64,000 nt of DNA from contig CAYJPN010000028.1 in assembly GCA_964372115.1 (NCBI GenBank), forward strand, positions 1-64,000, written 5' to 3'. The translations under genes were made by a program, and so were the position numbers. Shown here in pieces: positions 1-9,209 of the stretch. The stretch is from CG2-30-36-16 sp964372115 (lineage in GTDB: Bacteria; Bacteroidota; Ignavibacteria; Ignavibacteriales; Ignavibacteriaceae). The notes beneath the pieces were generated by a model, which was given only the letters and a program-made list of their open reading frames with translations, searched no databases and was not told the DNA's origin. The stretch's first letter is position 1, and each line of letters starts with the position of its first letter.

Positions 1-425
1 TAAATGACATTTCTAAAGAGTTTTAGATACTGACATTCTTAAAGAGTTATTACAATAGTTTTAAAAATAATTACATAAGTGGAGGAATACATTATAAATC
101 ACCTTACGCAAAAATATTGAGAACAGAGTAAAACTAAAACTTGATAGCGAAAGCATGAATAAATGCCTGCATGGATGAATGGTTTAGATTCGATTTGTTT
201 AACACTTTCATGATCTTCATGCAGCCATTCAATCATGCCGGTTTTAATAAGATATTTTTAACTTTTGCTTCAGATATCAGGTTCTGCCTAAGAGAGCTAT
301 AATATAGTACAACTGTGTCATTTTGACTTCAATCACTGTTCTGCGTTGTTAATGAGTAAGGTAATTGATAAATTGTAGTGCACCATTTGGTTTAACTTTT
401 AATAACTATTTAAGGAGACAAAAAA
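1..425. other. AT-rich non-coding stretch at the window start
   Basis: I see no convincing gene here; every frame is broken by stops. It contains one copy of a dispersed inverted element (about 152-238, listed separately). Just before the first gene, a TAACTTTT at 393-400 resembles the Bacteroidota -7 box with one mismatch, but no TTG lies at the expected distance, so I do not call a promoter. Confidence 0.5.
152..238. repeat. Dispersed inverted-repeat element, copy 1
   Basis: The segment begins AGCATGAATAAATG, continues with GCATGGATGAATGG, and ends with CCATTCAATCATGCC, which is nearly the reverse complement of the GCATGGATGAATGG part. A second copy with the same order of modules lies at 28395-28466. 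Two intergenic copies with the same inverted architecture suggest a small dispersed repeat family. I cannot tell whether it is mobilised or transcribed. Confidence 0.5.
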
Positions 426-1520
426 TTGAAAAAGTTGTACACCATTTTTGTTATGTTCTTAATTTTGTTTGCCGCAGGTTGTAATAAAGATGACAACCCG
501 GTTAATACTAATAACGACATTCCAACTGATCCCACCAATGTAAATGTGCCTGCCACAGTAATTAACAACGTAACCCCAACTGCTACCTTTGCAAAAGCTA
601 CTACCGATCCTACGCGCATTCAAATGAATATGACCGGTTTGGTAAATCCTGTTACAAACCAGCCACTTTCATTAGTTGCACAGCAAAATTTATTTATTAC
701 TGAAGATGGAACCGTAAAAGGGTTAAAAGTTACAAAAGTTGGAAGCGGCACTACTTTAAAAGCCGACATTGTATTCACTATTGATATTTCCGGTAGTATG
801 GGTGAAGAAGCTGATTCAGTCGCATCATCAATTATAAAATTCGCTCAGAAACTTCAGTCCAGTGGGTTGGATGTTCAATTCGGTTGCGTAGGATTTTACG
901 GCAATGTTGAGGGGGCTATGAACTTTACAAATTCTACAAAATTGGAAACCTATCTTAACAGAAGTTCCGGTACTAACCGTGCGCAAGGATTTAGCGGATC
1001 TGATAGCGCTTCGTTGGAAAATTATGCGTCTACATTCCATGGCACACACAACTCATATTATGAAGATGGAGTCGTAGGTATTCTTTTTGCGAATCAATAT
1101 TTCACATGGCGCTCCGGTGCTCAGAAAATATTTATAAATTTTACTGATGAAGCAACTCAACCAGGAGGATTAGCCCAATGGTCAACTTCAGAAATTTGCA
1201 CACAACTTGCAGGTGCCGCAACTGTGCATACCGTTTATAGTGGGCCATCAGACACTAGCCAAAGCGTAAATGGAGCATGGGGAGCTTCAAATGAACGCCC
1301 ATGGGATATGAGCAAATGTACGGGAGGAACAGTTGTATTTGTTCCCGAGGACGCGACTGGGCTCGATCTTTCAAAACTTCCGGTTACAGGCGCGCTCTCA
1401 AACAGCTATCTTGTTGAGTACAAAACAAGTGATGCAAGCGGAACACATACTGTAATTATTACAATTAAAGAAGGCACTACCGCCGATGGTAAACGAGTTT
1501 ATACCGGAATAAGGTATTAA
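426..1520 (+). CDS. vWA-domain lipoprotein
   Basis: Predicted outer-envelope lipoprotein with a von Willebrand factor A domain. The N-terminus is a lipoprotein signal ending in the lipobox FAAGC (Cys19), followed by an Asn/Asp/Pro/Thr-rich linker (about 20-60). The vWA fold starts near residue 112 with the MIDAS signature DISGS (D120, S122, S124), a metal-dependent ligand-binding site, and runs to about 310. Start is TTG at 426 with AGGAG six bases upstream of the AAAA run. It is monocistronic: a strong hairpin terminator follows at 1533-1565 and the next gene has its own promoter. Its position just upstream of a Bat operon, itself rich in vWA proteins, is suggestive only. The ligand is unknown. 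Confidence 0.85.
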   Translation: MKKLYTIFVMFLILFAAGCNKDDNPVNTNNDIPTDPTNVNVPATVINNVTPTATFAKATTDPTRIQMNMTGLVNPVTNQPLSLVAQQNLFITEDGTVKGLKVTKVGSGTTLKADIVFTIDISGSMGEEADSVASSIIKFAQKLQSSGLDVQFGCVGFYGNVEGAMNFTNSTKLETYLNRSSGTNRAQGFSGSDSASLENYASTFHGTHNSYYEDGVVGILFANQYFTWRSGAQKIFINFTDEATQPGGLAQWSTSEICTQLAGAATVHTVYSGPSDTSQSVNGAWGASNERPWDMSKCTGGTVVFVPEDATGLDLSKLPVTGALSNSYLVEYKTSDASGTHTVIITIKEGTTADGKRVYTGIRY

Positions 1521-1532
1521 CCATTTAGCTTG

Positions 1533-1566
1533 AAGGCTCAACTCCAAAAGAGTTGAGCCTTTTTCT
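1533..1566 (+). terminator. Rho-independent terminator of the vWA lipoprotein gene
   Basis: A perfect 12-bp stem, AAGGCTCAACTC / GAGTTGAGCCTT, with a five-base loop (CAAAA) is followed directly by a T run. It lies 13 bases after the stop codon of the lipoprotein gene. Confidence 0.9.
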
Positions 1567-1587
1567 TATTTCTTATTCTTTCCTCCC

Positions 1588-1618
1588 TTGTTTTAAAATT
1601 CAATCATTTATAAGTTTA
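1588..1618 (+). promoter_or_regulatory. Candidate Bacteroidota-type promoter of the Bat operon
   Basis: TTG at 1588-1590, a 20-base spacer, then TAAGTTTA at 1611-1618, one mismatch from the -7 consensus TAnnTTTG. Same spacing as the best promoters in this window (14901, 48652). It lies between a terminator and the first operon gene and would give a leader of roughly 85 bases. Confidence 0.45.
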
Positions 1619-1708
1619 CAGAGTTTTTTCGGGAACTTTTCCGGTTAACAGTCGTCTTATCACTTTTGAATTCAACATTTTTCTAAACAATTTTCCGAAA
1701 GGTAAAAA

Positions 1709-2692
1709 TTGGATATTGCAGAATTAAACGAAAAAATTAAGCATGAGAGTGCTTTTATTGATCTCCTACAAAATGAAATAGGAAAAGTAATAATCGGGCA
1801 GAAGGCTATGGTAGAGCGGCTTCTGATTGGTTTGCTCGGTAACGGACACATACTATTAGAAGGTGTTCCCGGTCTTGCTAAAACCCTCGCAATCAAAACA
1901 CTCGCTTCAGCAATGAAAGCAAAATACCAGCGCATTCAGTTTACTCCGGATTTATTGCCTGCTGATTTAGTTGGCACAATGATATACAACCAAAAAGATG
2001 GGAACTTTTTTATACGTAAAGGTCCCATCTTTGCAAACTTTATTCTTGCCGACGAAATAAACCGCGCCCCCGCGAAAGTGCAAAGTGCACTTCTCGAAGC
2101 CATGCAGGAAAGGCAAGTTACTATAGGTGAAGAAACTTTTTATCTTCAAGAACCGTTTCTTGTTCTCGCAACGCAAAACCCAATTGAGCAGGAAGGCACA
2201 TACCCGCTGCCGGAGGCTCAGGTTGATAGGTTTATGTTAAAAGTAAAAATAACTTACCCGACTCGTGAAGAAGAGTTGAAAATAATGAGGCAAAATGTAA
2301 ACCAAACCCAGGGTATAGTTCAGCCGGTAATTACAACAGATGAAATTCTTAAGGCGCGCAGCCTTGTTCAAGAAGTTTATGTTGATGAAAAAATAGAAAA
2401 ATATATTCTTGATATTGTTTTTGCTACACGTAATCCAAAACTTTTCGGACTCGAAAAATTGGTTGACCTGATGAGCTACGGGGCATCACCAAGAGCATCT
2501 ATTAATCTGGCTCTCGGAGCAAAAGCAATGGCATTTATAAAACGCCGCGGTTATGTAATTCCGGAAGATGTTAGGGCAATTTGTTTTGATGTGCTGCGCC
2601 ACCGCATGGCAGTAAGTTACGAAGCCGAAGCCGAGGAAATTACATCCGAAAATATTATTGAAGAGATATTAAACAAAATAGAAGTGCCGTAA
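1709..2692 (+). CDS. MoxR-family AAA+ ATPase
   Basis: MoxR-type AAA+ ATPase, a chaperone-like enzyme that acts on vWA-domain partners. Visible motifs: Walker A GVPGLAKT (52-59), Walker B ILADEIN (112-118), sensor 1 ATQNP (154-158) and the arginine finger in QVDRF (171-175). The 327-aa length is normal for the family. Start is TTG at 1709 preceded by AAAGG. The stop overlaps the start of the DUF58 gene in a TAATG junction, the standard MoxR-DUF58 arrangement, so the two are probably translationally coupled. It is the first gene of an eight-gene operon ending at batE. The family assignment is firm; the exact substrate is inferred from context. Confidence 0.95.
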   Translation: MDIAELNEKIKHESAFIDLLQNEIGKVIIGQKAMVERLLIGLLGNGHILLEGVPGLAKTLAIKTLASAMKAKYQRIQFTPDLLPADLVGTMIYNQKDGNFFIRKGPIFANFILADEINRAPAKVQSALLEAMQERQVTIGEETFYLQEPFLVLATQNPIEQEGTYPLPEAQVDRFMLKVKITYPTREEELKIMRQNVNQTQGIVQPVITTDEILKARSLVQEVYVDEKIEKYILDIVFATRNPKLFGLEKLVDLMSYGASPRASINLALGAKAMAFIKRRGYVIPEDVRAICFDVLRHRMAVSYEAEAEEITSENIIEEILNKIEVP

Positions 2693-3567
2693 TGCTTACG
2701 AGAGAAATCTTAAAGCAGGTTAGGCAGATTGAGCTGCGAACCCGCGGATTGGTAAACCATGTTTTTTCCGGTGAATATCATTCGGTATTCAAAGGAAGAG
2801 GAATGGAATTTTCGGAAGTACGCGAGTATCAATTCGGTGACGATATACGAAATATCGATTGGAATGTTACGGCTCGCTTCGGGCATCCGTTCATCAAAAT
2901 ATTTGAAGAAGAGCGGGAACTTACCGTTATGCTTCTCATCGATTTGAGCGGCAGCTTAATTTTCGGCAGCGTTGAAAAAACAAAACAACAGGTAGCCGCC
3001 GAAATAAGCGCAATACTCGCTTTTTCGGCAATGAAAAATAATGATAAGGTGGGGATGATTTTATTCACCGATAAAATAGAAAAATTTGTTCCGCCGAGAA
3101 AAGGCAAAACACACGTTCTCCGGATTATTCGGGAAGTGCTTTCTTTTGAACCGACAGGCAAAACTACAAACATAAAAGGCGCTCTTGAATATTTAAACAA
3201 CGCAATAAAAAAAAGAAGCATTGTTTTCCTTCTTTCTGATTTTATGGATGACGGCTACTCCCGCATCCTTAGAATTATCGGCAAAAAGCACGACCTTGTT
3301 GGTATTGTTTTAAGTGACGAGAGGGAAGACACGTTACCCAAAATTGGTCTCGTAAAACTAAGTGATACCGAAACCGGTCAGCAGCGCTGGATAGATACAA
3401 GTGACAGCCGCGTTCAGCGACAGCTAAGAAAAATTAAAACCGAAAAACTTGAAAAAAGAAAAGCTCTGTTTGTTACAAGCCGGCTTGATAGTATTGAGGT
3501 ACAGACCGGTCAGGATTATGTAAAACCATTAGTTCAATTTTTTAAAATGCGTGAGAGAAGATGGTAA
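2692..3567 (+). CDS. DUF58 family protein (MoxR partner)
   Basis: DUF58 protein, the usual vWA-like partner of MoxR ATPases. The family signature, with EVREYQFGDDIR and NIDWNVTAR, spans residues 42-62, and a degenerate MIDAS-like DLSGS follows at 84-88. No signal peptide or membrane segment is visible, so it is probably cytoplasmic or peripheral. It overlaps the upstream gene by one base and the downstream gene by seven, indicating tight operon coupling. Length (291 aa) is typical. Its biochemical role is not established in the family; a link between the ATPase and the membrane vWA proteins is inference. Confidence 0.93.
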   Translation: MLTREILKQVRQIELRTRGLVNHVFSGEYHSVFKGRGMEFSEVREYQFGDDIRNIDWNVTARFGHPFIKIFEEERELTVMLLIDLSGSLIFGSVEKTKQQVAAEISAILAFSAMKNNDKVGMILFTDKIEKFVPPRKGKTHVLRIIREVLSFEPTGKTTNIKGALEYLNNAIKKRSIVFLLSDFMDDGYSRILRIIGKKHDLVGIVLSDEREDTLPKIGLVKLSDTETGQQRWIDTSDSRVQRQLRKIKTEKLEKRKALFVTSRLDSIEVQTGQDYVKPLVQFFKMRERRW

Positions 3568-4562
3568 AAGTACTCCGGTTATTCTTCTGTATTTTTATTT
3601 TCTCAGTAAGTTCATTTGCTCAACAGGTTACAGCAAAGGCTTACACCGATACTACTGATTATTTGATCGGCGACCGGATTAGTTACAAAGTAAAAATAAC
3701 TTATCCGGAAAATTTTATTATTGTTCCTCCAAGCATTGCCGACAGCATCCATAATGTTGATGTATGGGATATAAAATCCCCTGTTATCACAAAGACAAAT
3801 GGAAATGTAAATGCAGTTTATGAGTTTATTTTATCACGCTTTGACTCATCGGATGTCACAATTCCAGGTTATCCCATTAGATATAAAAAGAAGGATAAAC
3901 CCGATGAAACAGCAGCACCTCTCCCTGCTGAATATTTGGTTGACTCGCTGTATCAGACAGCAGTTACAAATCCGGTTACCTTTACAGTACACACAATGCG
4001 GGTATTAAAAGAGGAAGGTCTCAAGGATATTAAAGAACCACTTACAATTCCGCTCGATTGGAAAATTGTATTGCTTTATATTCTTCTTGGTCTGGGCATT
4101 ATTTTCCTCACAATACAAATCTATATATACATAAGTTACAAGAGAAGAAAAAAACCAACTGAAGCAGTGGCGCCTAAAATTATTTTACCGCCTCATGTTA
4201 AGGCTTTGAAAGATTTGAATATTCTTGATGAAAAACATTTGTGGCAAAAAGGTGAGGTGAAAGAATATCATTCCGAAATAACCGGAATTATTAGACGATA
4301 CTTTGAAGAACGCTACAGGATGCCTGCGTTAGAATTATCGACGAGCGAAGTTCTTGAAAACCTAAAACAAAGAAGTGATACTGAAGCTATTAGAAATATT
4401 ACGCGCGACTTTTTAAGCAACGCCGATCTTGTAAAATTTGCAAAGTTTACACCCCTGAATTCTGTGAATGAAGAAATGATGGATGAGGCAAAAGAAATTG
4501 TAAAGCGCACAGAGTTTGTCCCGATTGAAGATAAGGGTGAGGAGGAAAGTTTAGATGTTTAA
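3561..4562 (+). CDS. Membrane-anchored Bat-operon protein (BatD/DUF4381-like)
   Basis: Signal peptide at 1-20 (ending SSFAQ), then an extracytoplasmic beta-rich region (about 22-160) beginning TAKAYTDTTDYLIGDRISYK, which resembles the immunoglobulin-like repeats of BatD. One transmembrane helix at about 168-192 is followed by a basic stop-transfer (YKRRKK) and a cytoplasmic helical tail (200-333). The tail contains a YHSEITGIIRRYFEERY segment similar to the C-terminal part of the BatD in this same operon. It sits between DUF58 and batA, overlapping both, where Bat operons often carry a small DUF4381-type protein. It may act as a second, shortened BatD. I cannot assign a precise family without a profile search. 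Confidence 0.75.
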   Translation: MVKVLRLFFCIFIFSVSSFAQQVTAKAYTDTTDYLIGDRISYKVKITYPENFIIVPPSIADSIHNVDVWDIKSPVITKTNGNVNAVYEFILSRFDSSDVTIPGYPIRYKKKDKPDETAAPLPAEYLVDSLYQTAVTNPVTFTVHTMRVLKEEGLKDIKEPLTIPLDWKIVLLYILLGLGIIFLTIQIYIYISYKRRKKPTEAVAPKIILPPHVKALKDLNILDEKHLWQKGEVKEYHSEITGIIRRYFEERYRMPALELSTSEVLENLKQRSDTEAIRNITRDFLSNADLVKFAKFTPLNSVNEEMMDEAKEIVKRTEFVPIEDKGEEESLDV

Positions 4563-5550
4563 GGACGTTACTTTTGCCTATCCCTGGGTTTTATATTTTC
4601 TTGCTATAATTCCTTTAATGGCTATTTGGTATTGGTTTAAAAAAAGGAAAAACCAGGCTTCAATTACGTATTCATCGGTAGGGATATTTAAAGACCTTTC
4701 CCCAACTTTAAGAGAACGGTTAAGATTTTTACCCGATGTGCTAAGACTAATTGCGGTGGGATTATTAATAATTGCATTAGCCCGCCCTCAAACATTTTCG
4801 TCCGGCGAAAATGTTTATACCGAGGGAATTGATATTTCGATGGTGCTCGATATTTCCGGCAGTATGCTGGCTGAAGATTTAAAACCTAATCGTTTGGAAG
4901 CCGCAAAAAATGTTATGGACGAATTTATATCCGCCAGAACCTCGGATAGAATTGGGTTAGTTGTATTTGCGCGCGATGCTTTTACGCAATGTCCGCTCAC
5001 TATAGATTATTCGGTTCTCCGCAATCTTCTTTCGCAAATAAAAAGCGGGATGATTGATGATGGCACCGCAATAGGAAACGCAATTGCCAACGGTGTTAAC
5101 CGTTTAAAAGACAGCAACGCAAAAAGTAAAGTGGTTATTTTACTTACCGACGGTGTGAATAACGCAGGTGAAGTTGATCCCGTTTCAGCAGCCGAAATTG
5201 CGAAAACATTCGGTGTCAGAATTTACACAATAGGTGTGGGAACCCGCGGAGAAGCTCCGTACCCGGTGCAGACGCCTTTCGGTACCCGCTACCAAATGGT
5301 ACCTGTTGAAATTGACGAAAATATATTAAAAGAAATAGCTAATACAACGGGCGGAAAATATTTTCGCGCTACAAATAACACAGCTCTTGCCAATATTTAT
5401 AAAGAGATTGATAGCATGGAAAAAGCCAAGGTTGAAATTACCTCTTATCGTAACGCGAGCGAAATGTTTTATGGATGGCTTGGCGCCGGTCTTTTGTTGA
5501 TTTTGCTTGAGTTCAGTTTGAGCAAAACTGTTTTAAGAAAATTACCATAA
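4555..5550 (+). CDS. batA: BatA, membrane vWA protein
   Basis: Inner-membrane vWA protein of the Bat (Bacteroides aerotolerance) system. Two N-terminal membrane segments (about 10-28 and 62-77) precede a vWA domain with a complete MIDAS: D99-x-S101-x-S103 in LDISGSM, Thr171 in DDGTAIGNAI and Asp189 in LLTDG. A C-terminal membrane helix lies at about 305-323. The start overlaps the upstream gene by eight bases; batB follows 11 bases after the stop. BatA and BatB are close paralogues with the same topology, probably from an old tandem duplication. In Bacteroides the operon has been linked to aerobic survival; the exact molecular function is unknown. Confidence 0.93.
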   Translation: MFKDVTFAYPWVLYFLAIIPLMAIWYWFKKRKNQASITYSSVGIFKDLSPTLRERLRFLPDVLRLIAVGLLIIALARPQTFSSGENVYTEGIDISMVLDISGSMLAEDLKPNRLEAAKNVMDEFISARTSDRIGLVVFARDAFTQCPLTIDYSVLRNLLSQIKSGMIDDGTAIGNAIANGVNRLKDSNAKSKVVILLTDGVNNAGEVDPVSAAEIAKTFGVRIYTIGVGTRGEAPYPVQTPFGTRYQMVPVEIDENILKEIANTTGGKYFRATNNTALANIYKEIDSMEKAKVEITSYRNASEMFYGWLGAGLLLILLEFSLSKTVLRKLP

Positions 5551-5561
5551 AGTTTGTTGAT

Positions 5562-6602
5562 ATGATTCGATTTGCAAATCCAGAATATTTTTATGCTTTG
5601 TACTTAATTCCGGTATTCCTTCTTTTATTTTGGTTTATGTTAAAACGGAGGAAAAACTTGATTGAGAAGTTTGCCGATAAAAATCTACTTAAGGTTATTT
5701 CGGTGGAATACAGCAGCACAAAAAATTTAATAAAATTTTTGCTTTTTATTGTGGCTTATTCTCTGTTAATAACAGCCGCCGCTAATCCTCAGGTAGGCTC
5801 AAAAATGGAGGAAGTTAAACAAACCGGTATTGATGTTTTTATCGCTCTGGATGTTTCGTTAAGTATGACAGCAGAGGATATAAAACCTAATCGTCTCGAA
5901 AAAGCGAAATATGAGATTTCGAACCTAATAAAAAGACTGCGTGGTGATAGAATAGGTTTACTAATATTTTCGGGGCAAGCTTATATCCAATTCCCACTAA
6001 CAACAGACTATTCGGCGGCAAATTTGTTTTTATCCGCAGTTGATGTAAACTCAGTACCGCAGCCCGGTACTGCAATCGGAGCGGCTATTTCGCTTGCTAT
6101 AAACTCGTTCGATTATAAAACTCTTACCCAAAAAGTTATTGTTATTATTACAGACGGCGAAGACCACGAAGGTGATTTAACACAACCTATAAAAGACGCC
6201 AATGAAAAAGAGATAAAAATTTATACGATCGGGTTGGGTTCCCCGGAAGGAGTACCGATACCTATTCATGATGCAAACGGAAATGTTGTGGGATTCAAAA
6301 AAGATGGCTCGGGAAGTGTGGTGCTAACAAAACTTGATGAGCAGACTTTAATGAGTATAGCAAACCAGGCGGGCGGAAAATTTTTTAAAGGTACAAACTA
6401 CGAAGATGAACTCGACAAAATTTATAAAGATTTATCAAGTATGGAGAAGGCTGAATTCGGTACAAAAAAAGTAACTGATTATGAAGACCGCTTTTACTAT
6501 TTTCTTATACCGGCTATATTTTTATTGATAGTTGAGTTTTTTGTCTCAGATAAAAAATCTCCGTTTTTTACAAAAATAAACAGGAGGTTGGGATTAGAAT
6601 GA
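5562..6602 (+). CDS. batB: BatB, membrane vWA protein
   Basis: Second membrane vWA protein of the operon, same topology as BatA: membrane segments at about 8-28 and 56-74, vWA domain, C-terminal helix near 315-333. The MIDAS is intact (D97-x-S99-x-S101 in LDVSLSM, Thr170 in PGTAIG, Asp188 in ITDGED). Compared with BatA it has an insertion around the PIHDANGNVVGFKKDGSG segment before the last vWA strands. Its stop overlaps the start of batC by four bases (ATGA). Likely forms a membrane complex with BatA and the TPR proteins, by analogy with the family. Confidence 0.93.
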   Translation: MIRFANPEYFYALYLIPVFLLLFWFMLKRRKNLIEKFADKNLLKVISVEYSSTKNLIKFLLFIVAYSLLITAAANPQVGSKMEEVKQTGIDVFIALDVSLSMTAEDIKPNRLEKAKYEISNLIKRLRGDRIGLLIFSGQAYIQFPLTTDYSAANLFLSAVDVNSVPQPGTAIGAAISLAINSFDYKTLTQKVIVIITDGEDHEGDLTQPIKDANEKEIKIYTIGLGSPEGVPIPIHDANGNVVGFKKDGSGSVVLTKLDEQTLMSIANQAGGKFFKGTNYEDELDKIYKDLSSMEKAEFGTKKVTDYEDRFYYFLIPAIFLLIVEFFVSDKKSPFFTKINRRLGLE

Positions 6603-7369
6603 ACAAATTAATATTGTTAGTAATTATTTTTCCATTTTCATTATTCGCCCAGCAGGCGCGCAGCTTGAATAATGACGGAGTTGATTTGTACAAAAAAGGA
6701 AAATACTCCGAAGCAGAAGTTAACTTTAAAAAGGGGGTTGAAAAACAACCCGAAAGTTTTACGGCAAATTTTAATCTTGGTGATTCCTATTATAAACAAG
6801 GTCGTTTCGATGAAGCGATAAAGTCGTTTGAAACCGCTCTGAAAACATCAAAAGAAAATGAGTATTCTGCAAAAACGTATCATAATCTGGGCAATTCGTT
6901 ATTAAAGATGCAGGAAAAAGTGCAAGACCCGCAACAGCGCAGTAAGATGCTTCAACAAAGTATTGAAGCTTACAAAAATTCGCTTAAATTAAATTCTGAA
7001 GATATCGATACAAAATACAATTTGTCTTATGCGCTCCGGCTGCTAGAAAAAAATAAAAACAAGCAGCAGCAAAATAATAAAGATCAAAAAAATAAAGACA
7101 ACCAGAATAAAGATCAGCAGCAAAACCAGGACAAACAAAACCAGGACAAGCAAAATCAAGATAAAAAGGATCAGCAAAACAAAGATCAGCAAAAACCGGA
7201 TCAGAACCAGGAAAGTAAACAGGACAATCTGAAACAACCCGAAAAAAATAAAATATCTAAGGAAGAAGCAGAACGAATTCTTCAGGCGTTAAAGAATAAC
7301 GAAAAAGATTTGCAAAAAAAACTACGTAAAGTACAGGGCAAAAAAGTTAAAACTGAAAAAGACTGGTAA
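6599..7369 (+). CDS. batC: BatC, TPR protein with charged Gln/Lys/Asn-rich tail
   Basis: Exported TPR protein. Signal peptide at 1-18 (ends LFAQ); TPR-like helices at about 20-53, 54-87 and 93-143, with the canonical NFNLGDSYYKQGRFDEAI pattern. Residues 151-215 are an extreme low-complexity tract built of K, D, Q and N with repeating units such as NQDKQNQDK. A short helical charged C-terminus follows. BatC proteins commonly have a TPR block and a variable low-complexity region. The tract is compositionally biased and repeat-like at DNA level (about 7050-7240), so its length could vary between strains. Confidence 0.88.
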   Translation: MNKLILLVIIFPFSLFAQQARSLNNDGVDLYKKGKYSEAEVNFKKGVEKQPESFTANFNLGDSYYKQGRFDEAIKSFETALKTSKENEYSAKTYHNLGNSLLKMQEKVQDPQQRSKMLQQSIEAYKNSLKLNSEDIDTKYNLSYALRLLEKNKNKQQQNNKDQKNKDNQNKDQQQNQDKQNQDKQNQDKKDQQNKDQQKPDQNQESKQDNLKQPEKNKISKEEAERILQALKNNEKDLQKKLRKVQGKKVKTEKDW

Positions 7370-7382
7370 GATAAATCATAAA

Positions 7383-9209
7383 ATGAAACGCAACTTTTTG
7401 ACACATAGTTATATATATCTTTATTTAATTTTTCTTCCAATAGCTGTTTCAGCTCAATCATTCGTTGCATCGGTTAATAGAAATCCGGTTGGTGTAAATG
7501 AGCGGTTCCAGGTTACTTTTACTTTTTCCGGTGAAGATATTAACGGAGTTAAAAATTTTAAAGCGCCTGATTTTAAAAATTTATATGTGCTTTCGGGCCC
7601 AAACCTAAGTACAAGTATGCAGATAATAAATGGAGCGGTTTCAGGTTCCAAATCATATTCCTTTTATCTGCAAGCCGCGAGTGCAGGCAAATTTAAAATT
7701 GGTTCTGCATCTGTGGAAAGCGGTGGAAATAGATACACAACAGATATTCTTACTATCGATGTTCAGCAGGGAACTCCAAAACAAAAAAATGGTGAGGCCG
7801 ACCCATACGCTGAGATTGGGGATAATTTGTTTATTCGTGCCACGGCAGATAAGGTAACATTATATAAAGGTGAGCAAGTTACAGTAACATACAAACTTTA
7901 TACACGACTCAGTATTGCATCGCAAATGTCGGTATCAAAGTTGCCGCAGTACCAGGGTTTTTGGGCTGAAGAATTAACTTCCGCCCAAAACATTATGTTT
8001 GATACCGAGATACTGAATGGCAAACAATACCGGGTTGGTGTACTGAAAAGAGTCGCTCTGTTTCCCTCACAAACCGGTGAACTTGAGGTAACTCCTTTTG
8101 AAATTAATGTGCCCGTCCAGGTAAAAAAGCAAAAACGTAGTAACGGCAATGCGTTCGATGATTTTTTTAATGACCCTTTTTTCAATCAATCGGAAATGGT
8201 TGACTACAAAGCAAAATCTAACACAATAAAATTAAAGGTACTTGCTTTGCCTTCTGAAAATGTACCTGCATCGTTTAACGGTGCAGTAGGCAACTTTTCA
8301 ATTTTATCTTCACTAGATAAAAAACAAACAAAAACCGATGAACCGGTTTCATTAAAAATGGAGATAAAAGGTTCGGGTAATATCAAGCTATTAAATGTGC
8401 CTGCCGTCAGCCTGCCCGCTAGTTTTGAGCAGTATGAACCCAAAACAGATGAAGATATTAACCGCATCGGGGTTGTTTCGGGGACAAAAAAAATTGAATA
8501 TCTTTTAGTACCGAGGAGCGCGGGAAAATTTGATATTGACCCTGTTGAATTTTCGTTTTTTAGTCCGACAAAGAAAGAATATTTTACTTTAAAAACCGAT
8601 GCATACAACATTGAAGTTGAACAGGGTAATCATGAAAGCGGCAGCTTTACCTCAAAAGAGGATGTGAAAATGCTCGGGCAGGACATTCGCTTTATTAAAC
8701 TCGATGAAAATTCCTTGAGCAAAAAAGGAAGTATTGTTTTATCTACAGCTAACTTTTGGATCGCTGTTGTCGCTCCGGTTTTTGCACTTGCTCTATTAGT
8801 GGGGTGGAAGAGAAGACACGATAAACTTATGGGAAATGTTCAATTAATGCGTTATCAGAAAGCACAAAAAGTTTCGAGAGCAAAGTTGAAAAACGCAAAG
8901 GCATTAATGGAAGCAAATAAGCCGGTTGAGTTTTATACAGAAATTTCTCAGGCATTGTTCGGGTACCTTGAAGATAAATTTAGAATTCCAAAAGCTGAGT
9001 TTACACTCGAAAGAGCGTCGGATGAACTGCGCATTAGAAAAATTGATGCAAAACTTATTGACGAATTTAAAGCATGTGCAGAAAAATGTGAATTCGCAAG
9101 ATTCGCCCCCGGTAAGCAGGAAGCAATTGCGATGAACGAATTGTATAATCAATCCGCTGAAGTTATTATTGAGCTTGAAAAAAGTTTTAACGGCAGGAGG
9201 AAAGTGTAA
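7383..9209 (+). CDS. batD: BatD, oxygen-tolerance protein
   Basis: Large exported BatD. Signal peptide at 1-25 (ends AVSAQ), then repeated beta-sandwich segments beginning SFVASVNRNPVGVNERFQVT, which is the usual BatD opening. A single membrane helix lies near residues 455-475 (TANFWIAVVAPVFALALLVG), followed by a helical cytoplasmic tail of about 130 residues. That tail contains FYTEISQALFGYLEDKFRIP, similar to the tail of the gene at 3561. Length (608 aa) is typical. Batched tightly between batC (13 bases) and batE (one-base overlap). It is thought to be the periplasmic scaffold of the Bat complex; mechanism unproven. Confidence 0.92.
   Translation: MKRNFLTHSYIYLYLIFLPIAVSAQSFVASVNRNPVGVNERFQVTFTFSGEDINGVKNFKAPDFKNLYVLSGPNLSTSMQIINGAVSGSKSYSFYLQAASAGKFKIGSASVESGGNRYTTDILTIDVQQGTPKQKNGEADPYAEIGDNLFIRATADKVTLYKGEQVTVTYKLYTRLSIASQMSVSKLPQYQGFWAEELTSAQNIMFDTEILNGKQYRVGVLKRVALFPSQTGELEVTPFEINVPVQVKKQKRSNGNAFDDFFNDPFFNQSEMVDYKAKSNTIKLKVLALPSENVPASFNGAVGNFSILSSLDKKQTKTDEPVSLKMEIKGSGNIKLLNVPAVSLPASFEQYEPKTDEDINRIGVVSGTKKIEYLLVPRSAGKFDIDPVEFSFFSPTKKEYFTLKTDAYNIEVEQGNHESGSFTSKEDVKMLGQDIRFIKLDENSLSKKGSIVLSTANFWIAVVAPVFALALLVGWKRRHDKLMGNVQLMRYQKAQKVSRAKLKNAKALMEANKPVEFYTEISQALFGYLEDKFRIPKAEFTLERASDELRIRKIDAKLIDEFKACAEKCEFARFAPGKQEAIAMNELYNQSAEVIIELEKSFNGRRKV

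Noticed and set aside
7043..7237. Hydrophobic minus-strand ORF opposite the BatC low-complexity tract
   Set aside because: It is the antisense of the K/D/Q/N-rich codons, giving a Leu/Ile/Phe-rich translation by chance. No ribosome site.
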